In this document: positions 22,743 to 28,556 of the stretch, piece after piece
How the letters are laid out: each line of letters starts with the position of its first letter
Position numbering within the stretch: the first letter of the stretch is position 1
Assembly (NCBI GenBank): GCA_029937135.1
Contig: JAPYQX010000005.1
Span: 1 to 28,556, forward strand
Reading direction: 5' to 3'
Length of the DNA stretch: 28,556 nucleotides
Origin: Nitrospinota bacterium
GTDB taxonomy: Bacteria; UBA8248
Translations under genes and position numbers: made by a program
Notes under the pieces: generated by a model
Told to the model about the DNA's origin: nothing
The model's database searches: none
Seen by the model: only the letters and a program-made list of their open reading frames with translations

Positions 22743-23180
22743 TCAGTTGGTAACGATGTCCTCTCTCCTGAAACCCACGAAAATGCGGTAGGCCAGGAAA
22801 TAAGTCACCCGGCAGGCTCCCGGGTTCCCGAGCTGGTCCATCACCATGTGGATTCCCAGGCCGAGAAGAGCTGAAAAGAAAACGGGGTCCGGAAACCGGA
22901 AAAACCAAACGAAGGCCAAGAGGGCCATCAACTCCCAGCTGTGGAGCCAAAGATAGAGGCGGGGGAGCCTCACATTCGGGCCGCCGGCGATTCTTCCCGC
23001 GAGCACCCCGAGGCCCGCCCGGAGGCCCTGCGCGCTGGCGTAATCGTAGATATGGTCGAGGTCGATGGCGGTCGAGCCGGCGAGAAGGGCCGCCGCGGTC
23101 GCCGCGTCGCCGGTCAGAAGATACGCGCCGCCGCCCAGTGCGGCGCCCGTGGCGAGGTGGACAGCGGGGCTCAAATTCAT
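22743..23180 (-). CDS. Small integral membrane protein with conserved-looking His/Asp residues (YdjM-like?)
   Basis: 145 residues with about three or four hydrophobic segments. The pattern H8, DLDHIYDY (about 40-47), LHSWELMALL and LGIHMVMDQLGNP resembles membrane-bound metal-dependent hydrolase-like proteins of the YdjM/DUF457 type, where His and Asp residues near the membrane could bind metal. I am not certain of the family. The ATG at 23180 has GGGAGA 4 bases upstream, a good ribosome binding site. No operon partner is evident. Confidence 0.65.
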   Translation of the reverse strand: MNLSPAVHLATGAALGGGAYLLTGDAATAAALLAGSTAIDLDHIYDYASAQGLRAGLGVLAGRIAGGPNVRLPRLYLWLHSWELMALLAFVWFFRFPDPVFFSALLGLGIHMVMDQLGNPGACRVTYFLAYRIFVGFRREDIVTN

Positions 23181-23269
23181 TTTCTCCCGGGGCGGGGGCT
23201 ATCAATGGGATTTCATGCCGGACGCGGAGTTCGCCTCAGGTCTCAAGCCCCAAGCTCAAGCCTCCGGCT

Positions 23270-23571
23270 TCAGATTACCGTATTGATGGTTCCGCCGCGC
23301 TCAATTGTAATATCGACGGCAGTGTTGTCCCGCAGGACCAGCCCCGCCGGCCTCTCGGCGGAGGATTGCTCGGAGAAACTCACCCTCGTCGCGGAGGCAA
23401 AAATCTTGGGCCCCTGAAGTTCCCCACACCGCGCGGGTTGATGTAGGCGAAGGTTCCGGCCCCCCTCACGGTAGCGACCGGGAGGGGTCTGAAAGCGGCG
23501 ATGCTGGCCACGAATCTCTCCCATGATGAGACGGTCCCTTGAATATAGGAAGGTTCCCGGAGGCTGTCCAT
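23270..23571 (-). pseudogene. Probable frameshifted remnant of an unrecognised gene
   Basis: In the 596-base gap between the small membrane protein and the M16 gene, two minus-strand frames each look coding for half their length. The upstream frame, from about 23571, gives SSWERFVASIAAFRPLPVA, then GAGTFAYINPRGVGNFRGP. The downstream frame continues KIFASATRVSFSEQ, RPAGLVLRDNTAVD and ITIERGGTINTVI to TGA at 23270-23272. They would join if one base were added in the run of G and C at 23408-23414. Third positions are GC-rich in both halves. No family is recognised and no ribosome binding site is clear at the ATG. A sequencing error or chance is possible. Confidence 0.4.
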
Positions 23572-23776
23572 TCGCGTATTTTGGCCCGGTGCGGGTCGCG
23601 GGTCCGGCGGCGGGAGATAGAGGGTCTGTTTTCTGTCCCGGCCGGCATTTTTGTGTTAATAGAGGGGCTGCCGGGTTTCCCCCAGGCGCTCGAACCAAAT
23701 TTCAATCTAAATCGCGGCTGGCGGCCGATAACTGGATTCGCCGCCGCGTTCTCAGGCCGCATTCTCAGGAGGCTCC

Positions 23777-25030
23777 ATGAAAATTAGCGAAGGCAAACTC
23801 TCAAACGGCATTCGCGTCGTGACGGCGGAGCTCACCGATTCCGCCGCCGTCGCCTTTCACATCTATTTCGGCTGCGGCGGCCGCCACGAGCGGGACGAGG
23901 TTGTCGGCGTCTCGCACGCCCTCGAACATATGATCTTCAAGGGCACCCCGACACGAAGCACCCTCGAAATCGCCCGCGAGATGGAGGGCAACGGAGCCGC
24001 CATCAACGCCAATACGGGCTCGGAGCGCACCTGCTACCACTTCAAGGCGCCGGCCGATGTTTTCGAGACCGTTCTCGACGTTTATGCCGACGCCGTGAAC
24101 AACTCCCTCCTCGACGCGGACGAATGGCACCGCGAGCGCAACGTCATCCTCGAGGAACTCAAGATGTACGAGGACATGCCCCGGGCCTGGGTCTCCGAAA
24201 TGCTCGAGACGACGATGTACAACCTGCAGGTCGGCGTCATCGGGGATAAAAAATCCATCAACGCCATCGAGCCCGAGCACATGCGCGAGATCATCCAGGA
24301 GTGGTACATGCCGGGCAACACGGTCGTCTCGGTGGCGGGAGGGATCTCCCACGAGGAGGTGGTCACCCTTTCCGAGAAATTCTTCGGCGCTAGAGAAGGG
24401 AGCACCGACACCCGGAAGGCGCCCTCTCTTCCCTCCGAGAGCAGCCAGGACTACATCGAGCAGGTCCGCCAGACCGATCAGGTGAACCTCGGTATCGGAT
24501 TCCGCGCCTTCGGTGTCAATCACGAGGATGGCCCGGCGCTCAGGCTCCTGTGCGACATCCTGGGCGGGAAGATGAGCAGCCGCCTCTTTACCGAGGTGCG
24601 CGAGAAGCGCGGCCTCGCCTACAGCGTCGGATCGGTGCCCAACCGCTACTCGGACGAGGGCTACATCGAGATCAAGGCGGGCGTCGCCCTCGATAAGGCC
24701 AGGGAAGCGGTCGAGGTCTCCCTCGCCGAGGCGGCGCGGATGAAGACCGAGCCCGTCAGCGAGGTGGAGCTCGACGAGGCCAAGCGCCACATTCGCGGCG
24801 GCCTTCAGATCAACGAAAGCTCGGATTACTACGCGGGGCGCAACGGCTCGAACCTGCTCATCCGGGGGCGGCTCTACACCCTCGAGGAGGAGCTGAACGA
24901 TATCAACGCCGTGACGGCCGGGGACATCCAGCGCGTTGCGGACGGCATCTTCCGCGAGGATAAAATGACCGCCTCCGTCATCGCCGAGAAATCGCTCGAG
25001 GACGAACTGCGGCCCGTGCTCAAGATTTGA
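23777..25030 (+). CDS. M16-family zinc metallopeptidase (processing peptidase-like)
   Basis: 417 residues, the one-unit M16B size. The inverted zinc motif HxxEH is present as H47, E50 and H51 in SHALEHMIFKGT, with the distal Glu ligand at E127 (ERNVILEELKMYED), 76 residues later as usual. The C-terminal half carries LLCDILGGKMSSRLFTEVREKRGLAYSV, which forms the second half of the chamber. The family degrades peptides or processes precursors; no signal peptide is seen, so it is probably cytoplasmic. The ATG follows AGGAGG by 4 bases. It appears monocistronic. Confidence 0.95.
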   Translation: MKISEGKLSNGIRVVTAELTDSAAVAFHIYFGCGGRHERDEVVGVSHALEHMIFKGTPTRSTLEIAREMEGNGAAINANTGSERTCYHFKAPADVFETVLDVYADAVNNSLLDADEWHRERNVILEELKMYEDMPRAWVSEMLETTMYNLQVGVIGDKKSINAIEPEHMREIIQEWYMPGNTVVSVAGGISHEEVVTLSEKFFGAREGSTDTRKAPSLPSESSQDYIEQVRQTDQVNLGIGFRAFGVNHEDGPALRLLCDILGGKMSSRLFTEVREKRGLAYSVGSVPNRYSDEGYIEIKAGVALDKAREAVEVSLAEAARMKTEPVSEVELDEAKRHIRGGLQINESSDYYAGRNGSNLLIRGRLYTLEEELNDINAVTAGDIQRVADGIFREDKMTASVIAEKSLEDELRPVLKI

Positions 25031-25084
25031 ATGAAGGATAATTAACCCGGAACCAAGCTTATTCGCGGTGAGATAACCCGCCGG

Positions 25085-26104
25085 TCATGGCTGACACAAG
25101 ACCTTCATCATCGGGCCGCCCGAACTCAGGTTATCGAAAGCGCCGGGCACTTCGTCGAGGCCTATCTCGTTCGTGATGAGCGGCCTGACATCGAGCTGAC
25201 GGCTGGAGATGAGGTTCAGCGACGCGCGAAAATCGTCGAATATATGCGCGCGCGTGGTGAGGTAATTCACCTCGCGCTTGCGCCCACTCACGATCCCGAT
25301 GTCGGGAATCCCGTGGTAGGTCGCGACCATCATCACCTCCCCGCCGACCCTCGTCATTTCCGTGGCCTGCTGAACCGAATTCGTGGTTCCCGCGGCGTCG
25401 AACACGACATCAAAACCCTCGTCTCCCTCGCCCAGGTGCGAAAGAGCGGCCGCCACCGGGTCCTCGGCCTTGGGGTCAATCACCGGGAACCCGAGTTTTT
25501 CCATCAACTCCCTGCGAAAGGGATTTGGTTCGGAGACAACCACCGTCGTTCCCCCCGAGGCGCGGGCCAGCATGGTCAAAAGCGCCCCTATCGGACCCGC
25601 GCCCAGGACCGTCGCCGCGCTCCCCCCCCGGAACGCGGTGCGCCGGAAAGCGTGGACCGCGACCGCTACGGGCTGAACCAGCGCCGCCTCCTCGAAGGAC
25701 ATCTCGTCGGGTATCTTCAACAGGTTTTCGAGAGGCACCCGGACGTATTGGGCGAACACGCCGTCCGTCTCCACGCCAAGGATCACCCGGTCGTCGCAGA
25801 CGTTGTAGAGGCCGTTGCGGCAGCTGCGGCAGGTTCCGCAGCCCGAAATGGGCTCGGCCACCACCCGGTCGCCGGGCTTGAACGGATAGCCGGTGTTTCC
25901 CTGAATATCCAGAAGCGTTCCGGCGAACTCATGGCCCAGCACCCGGGGCAACTCCTTCGGGCGGCCCCCCGCCAGCGTCACGAGGTCGGACCCACAGATG
26001 CCGGCGCGCTCAACCTCGACCAGCGCCTCCCCGGCGCGGGGGCGGGGGTCCGGTATCTCTCCCACTTCGAGAAGTCCCTTTTTCATCATCAATGCCGCGC
26101 GCAT
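25085..26104 (-). CDS. Zinc-dependent medium-chain alcohol/polyol dehydrogenase
   Basis: 339 residues. It has GICGSD (C37) and GHEFAG (H58, E59) for catalytic zinc, and CGTCRSCRNGLYNVC (C89, C92, C95, C103) for structural zinc. The Rossmann motif is VLGAGPIGALLTMLA, followed by an acidic residue in VVVSEPN, suggesting NAD(H). It resembles threonine or sorbitol dehydrogenases, but the substrate cannot be fixed. The usual 'EP' after AALV is QP (Q144). The ATG at 26104 has GGGAGG 4 bases upstream. It is divergent from the exonuclease gene and convergent with the M16 gene, 54 bases away. Confidence 0.92.
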   Translation of the reverse strand: MRAALMMKKGLLEVGEIPDPRPRAGEALVEVERAGICGSDLVTLAGGRPKELPRVLGHEFAGTLLDIQGNTGYPFKPGDRVVAEPISGCGTCRSCRNGLYNVCDDRVILGVETDGVFAQYVRVPLENLLKIPDEMSFEEAALVQPVAVAVHAFRRTAFRGGSAATVLGAGPIGALLTMLARASGGTTVVVSEPNPFRRELMEKLGFPVIDPKAEDPVAAALSHLGEGDEGFDVVFDAAGTTNSVQQATEMTRVGGEVMMVATYHGIPDIGIVSGRKREVNYLTTRAHIFDDFRASLNLISSRQLDVRPLITNEIGLDEVPGAFDNLSSGGPMMKVLCQP

Positions 26105-26255
26105 ATCGCCTCCCGTCGCGCCTCACCTGATTTCAGGCCGGACGCTTATTTTCGGAATGATGGTGTTTCCCGTATCGATTTTTTTAAGTTTAGCAGGAAA
26201 TGCCATGCGAGTGGTCTAAGGTTCTAATTTTCAATCGAAAGGCGGATTTTTCTGT

Positions 26256-26283
26256 TCCGGATGCGATCCGGATTTGATATATT
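26256..26283 (+). promoter_or_regulatory. Dyad and possible -10 upstream of the exonuclease gene
   Basis: TCCGGAT (26256-26262) and ATCCGGA (26266-26272) are perfect inverted repeats separated by GCG. A TATATT (26278-26283) follows 5 bases later and could be a -10 element, so the dyad would overlap the spacer and -35 zone like a repressor site. No good -35 hexamer is visible. The location is about 95 bases before the chosen start. Confidence 0.35.
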
Positions 26284-26377
26284 TACTGAGCACAAAATTC
26301 GCCCCGAAGGGTGTTTCTGTCAGCCCGCCACCGCCCGTTATCGTTTGACATCGCCCGTGCCGCCTGGAAGGGAAGCC

Positions 26378-26941
26378 GTGACCAAAATCCGCGTGTCCAA
26401 TCCCAGACTAAAGGGGCGGGACGTTCTCCAGAAAAAATTTGTCGTCGTGGACCTGGAGACGACGGGGCTATCTCCCAAGAATAGCGCCATCATCGAGATC
26501 GGCGCGATAAAATTCGAGGCCGGCGCGGCGGACTATGCGGCGATGGAGGCGCTCATCGACCCGGAGGTGGATATTCCCGGGATCATTACCGGAATTAACG
26601 GGATTTCCAACGAGATGTTGGAGGGCTGCGGGGTCATCGAGGAGGAGTTGCCTCGTTTCATCGAATTTTTCGAGAACCTCCCGCTGGCGATGTTCAACGC
26701 GCCCTTCGACATGGGTTTTTTGCGTCACAACGCCCTGAAGATCGGCGCCGTCATCGACAACCCCGTGATCGATGTTCTGCCCCTGAGCCGCAAGGCCTTC
26801 CCCGCGCTCCCGAATCACAAACTGACAACCCTTAAAGCGCATTTCGGCATCCGGGTCGATCAAAGTCACCGGGCGCTCGTCGATTGCCAAACGACGCTCC
26901 ACGTCTATGAGAGGTGCATCAAGAAATTGTTTGGGGGGTGA
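26378..26941 (+). CDS. DEDDh 3'-5' exonuclease (DnaQ / PolC epsilon-like)
   Basis: 187 residues from the GTG at 26378. All five DEDDh residues are visible: D25 and E27 in FVVVDLETTG, D111 in FNAPFDMGFL, H164 and D169 in SHRALVDCQTT. The region GINGISNEML is also typical. This suits a proofreading subunit or a stand-alone repair exonuclease; no polymerase domain is attached. GTG is chosen because GGAAGGGAA lies just upstream. The longer frame back to 26261 adds residues with no family character. A bidirectional terminator follows. Confidence 0.9.
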   Translation: MTKIRVSNPRLKGRDVLQKKFVVVDLETTGLSPKNSAIIEIGAIKFEAGAADYAAMEALIDPEVDIPGIITGINGISNEMLEGCGVIEEELPRFIEFFENLPLAMFNAPFDMGFLRHNALKIGAVIDNPVIDVLPLSRKAFPALPNHKLTTLKAHFGIRVDQSHRALVDCQTTLHVYERCIKKLFGG

Positions 26942-26997
26942 GTATTGTTCGGCCGTTAAGTGGGCGGCCGATCTGGAAAATTATGAAACAAAAAACA

Positions 26998-27025
26998 CCG
27001 GAGCCCTCGCGGGCCCCGGTTTTTT
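26998..27025. terminator. Bidirectional rho-independent terminator
   Basis: CCGG-A-GCCC (26998-27006) pairs with GGGC-C-CCGG (27011-27019) around TCGC with one mismatch. Six T residues follow on the plus strand (27020-27025), and an A-rich run precedes it, giving a U-tract on the minus strand too. It lies between the convergent exonuclease and BI-1 genes. Confidence 0.9.
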
Positions 27026-27042
27026 GCGTGTATGGATTCGGT

Positions 27043-27753
27043 CTAGTCGCGCGAGCTGCCAAGAATTTGCGTGAGGTAGATGAACATCATGATGAAGTCG
27101 AGGTAGAGCTCAAGCGCCGCCATGATCGAGGCGCGGCGGCCGGTCTCGTTGTCGGTGTCCTGGGTGAGGGCGTACTGTTTCATCTTCTGGGTGTTGTAGG
27201 CGGTGAGGCCCGCGAAGATCAGGACGCCGAGCACGCTGATGGCGAAGTGAATCGCCGAGCTGGCCATGAAGATGTTCACGACCGAGGCGATGATGATCCC
27301 GAACAGGCCTACGATGCAGAAGTTGCCCACTCCGGAGAGGTCGCGCTTGGTCACGAAGGCGAAAATCGTGAGCCCGGCGAAGGCGCCCGCCGTGACGAAA
27401 AAGGCCTGGGCCACCGAGTCGCCCGTGTAGGAGAGGAGCAGCGCCGAGACCGTCACGCCGAGAGAGGCGCTGTAGGCGAGGAACATCATCGCGCCCACGG
27501 CCGAGCCCTTTCTTTTCATCACCGGGCGGATCGAAAACACGAGGCCCAGCTGGACGGCAATCACCACGAAGAATCCCATTCCGCCGCCGAAGATGAAGTT
27601 GATGGCGGCCGGGCTAGAGGCGATATAGAAGGCAGAAAACCCCGTCACCGCCAGCCCCGCGGTCATCCAGCCGTAGACGCGCTGCATGAAAGCGGCGGCG
27701 GCGGCGCTCATGACGCGCTGGCCGGTCGTCTGTGCGAACTCTCTCGATCTCAT
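27043..27753 (-). CDS. Bax inhibitor-1 / YccA-family membrane protein
   Basis: 236 residues with about seven hydrophobic segments, the BI-1 topology. The N-terminus has FMQRVYGWMTAGLAVTGFSA, and the middle has SASLGVTVSALLLSYTGDSV and AFFVTAGAFAGLTIFAFVTKRDLS. The conserved end is ALELYLDFIMMFIYLTQILG. Bacterial members (YccA, YbhL, BsYetJ) are inner-membrane proteins; YccA inhibits FtsH and BsYetJ leaks calcium. The exact role here is unknown. The ATG at 27753 follows AAGGAGA by 6 bases. It is apparently monocistronic. Confidence 0.95.
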   Translation of the reverse strand: MRSREFAQTTGQRVMSAAAAAFMQRVYGWMTAGLAVTGFSAFYIASSPAAINFIFGGGMGFFVVIAVQLGLVFSIRPVMKRKGSAVGAMMFLAYSASLGVTVSALLLSYTGDSVAQAFFVTAGAFAGLTIFAFVTKRDLSGVGNFCIVGLFGIIIASVVNIFMASSAIHFAISVLGVLIFAGLTAYNTQKMKQYALTQDTDNETGRRASIMAALELYLDFIMMFIYLTQILGSSRD

Positions 27754-27817
27754 CCAATTCTCCTTGTGATTCGGTTTCCGAAGCCCGTAACAAGCCTCGG
27801 GTTAAAGTCATCCGTAT

Positions 27818-27861
27818 TTATAAGACGGGCCGGGTTCCCTTATAAGACGGGCCGGGTTCCC
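27818..27861. repeat. Exact 22-bp tandem duplication
   Basis: The unit at 27818-27839, beginning TTATAAGACGGG and ending GGGTTCCC, is repeated without change at 27840-27861. Each copy carries a TATAA core. Copies sit about 65 bases upstream of the BI-1 start and could duplicate a promoter -10 or operator. One more partial TTTATAA overlaps the first unit. Confidence 0.95.
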
Positions 27862-28005
27862 TCGGTGGTTTACAGCCAGTTAAGGCCCGGTCGAGACCCG
27901 GACGCTCCCGATGTATTTATTATACCGGAATCACGCCTCGAATCGAGCCGGTCAATATGGCAATTTCCCCCTTGCCGGATTCAGCGCCGGGCCGGTAGGC
28001 TGGAC

Positions 28006-28053
28006 GAACCGGAGCCCGCAGTCCGGCTGGAGGGGGAGAGAACCGGAGCCCGC
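28006..28053. repeat. Two 14-bp direct repeats upstream of the MFS gene
   Basis: GAACCGGAGCCCGC occurs exactly at 28006-28019 and 28040-28053, 34 bases apart. The second copy ends 28 bases before the ATG. It may be a regulator site or a replication-slippage relic. Confidence 0.8.
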
Positions 28054-28081
28054 CGTTCACGGTGGGTGGGAAGGAAGAGAC

Positions 28082-28556
28082 ATGCTGTTTCGTTTTTCGC
28101 TCTATGGATTTCTCAAGAACCAGACCTATTTCGAGCCGTTCCTTATCCTGGCTTTCCGCGAAAAGGGCCTCTCGTTTTTTCAGATTGGCCTGCTCATCGG
28201 TTTTCGCGAGGTTTGCGTCAATCTTTTCGAGATTCCGAGCGGGGCCGTGGCCGACCTCTACGGCCGCCGCCGGGCGATGATCTTTTCATTTTCCGCCTAC
28301 ATCGTTTCGTTCCTGATTTTCGGTTTCGCGGGTTCGCTGGCCGCCCTCTTCGCGGCGATGCTCGCCTTCGCCCTTGGCGAGGCCTTCCGCTCGGGAACCC
28401 ACAAGGCGATGATCTTCGACTGGCTCAGGGGGCAGGGCCGCGAGGGCGAGGGCACCCGGTTCTACGGGTTCACCCGCTCCTGGTCGAAGATGGGCTCGGC
28501 TCTCGCCGTGGCCATTTCGGCGGGTTTTATTTTCTCGGGCGCGAGCTACAGCGACG
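28082..28556 (+). CDS. MFS transporter, N-terminal part (partial)
   Basis: The first 158 residues are present; the gene runs off the window. FFQIGLLIGFREVCVNLFEI, then PSGAVADLYGRRRAMIFSFS, fits the first two helices and motif A loop (the G-x-x-x-D-x-x-G-R-R pattern) of the major facilitator superfamily. Hydrophobic segments continue at IVSFLIFGFAG, LFAAMLAFALGEAF and LAVAISAGFIF. The substrate is unknown. The ATG at 28082 follows GGAAGGAAG by about 6 bases. Confidence 0.88.
   Translation, partial: MLFRFSLYGFLKNQTYFEPFLILAFREKGLSFFQIGLLIGFREVCVNLFEIPSGAVADLYGRRRAMIFSFSAYIVSFLIFGFAGSLAALFAAMLAFALGEAFRSGTHKAMIFDWLRGQGREGEGTRFYGFTRSWSKMGSALAVAISAGFIFSGASYSD

Larger units (their letters stand above)
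27754..28081. other. Divergent intergenic region between BI-1 and MFS genes
   Basis: 328 bases without a supported gene. It holds a 22-bp tandem duplication (27818-27861), an AT-rich stretch near 27911-27927 (GTATTTATTATACC) that may contain a -10 element, and two copies of a 14-bp repeat (28006 and 28040). It must contain the promoters of both flanking genes. Confidence 0.5.

Noticed and set aside
23801..24790. 329-residue minus-strand frame opposite the M16 peptidase gene
   Set aside because: Antisense to a complete gene with all zinc ligands; the translation shows no domain.
1..28556. CRISPR array, insertion sequence or phage island
   Set aside because: No regularly spaced repeats, transposase, integrase or structural phage genes were seen; the tandem repeats found are single short pairs.

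Overview
The window is GC-rich, gene-dense bacterial chromosome carrying mostly housekeeping genes. A Gram-negative host is indicated by a TolC-family outer membrane protein and several signal-peptide or inner-membrane proteins. Two gene orders, fmt-rsmB-PASTA protein-rpe and ffh-rpsP-rimM-trmD-SPOUT methyltransferase-rplS with rnhB-yraN nearby, recall Desulfobacterota (former Deltaproteobacteria) and related deep lineages. That placement is inference. No mobile element, CRISPR array, rRNA or integrase was seen.

Layout: (1) 1-3402, plus strand: end of fmt, rsmB with an unusual basic repeat-bearing N-terminus, a three-PASTA membrane protein, rpe. (2) 3411-7491, plus strand: a recognisable sigma70-type promoter, then ffh, rpsP, rimM, trmD, a trmD-linked SPOUT RNA methyltransferase and rplS, closed by a strong terminator. 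(3) 7490-9656: an inverted alpha/beta hydrolase gene separates this cluster from rnhB and yraN. (4) 9653-20270, minus strand: tolC, ruvX, mltG, a 606-residue protein with a degenerate receiver domain and long acidic region, valS, birA, coaX, a decayed ExeA-type ATPase gene and a DUF3108 secreted protein, mostly with overlapping or abutting ends. (5) 20611-22658: ribF facing a LysE-type exporter and a glutaredoxin-like protein, then tRNA-Leu(CAG) with its own near-consensus promoter. (6) 22743-28556: a small membrane protein, a probably frameshifted gene remnant, an M16 zinc peptidase, a zinc alcohol dehydrogenase, a DEDDh exonuclease, a BI-1/YccA membrane protein and the start of an MFS transporter.

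The genes serve translation (fmt, rsmB, rpsP, rimM, trmD, rplS, valS, tRNA-Leu), protein targeting (ffh), cofactor supply (coaX, birA, ribF), nucleic acid maintenance (rnhB, ruvX, exonuclease) and the envelope (mltG, tolC, PASTA protein, DUF3108). The most unusual item is the pseudo-receiver protein beside valS: Ser replaces the phosphoacceptor Asp, and about 430 acidic residues with a repeated helical module follow. Two probable pseudogenes, several perfect dyads and tandem repeats, and heavy use of TTG start codons also merit a look. I did not find clear evidence of an undescribed multi-gene system.
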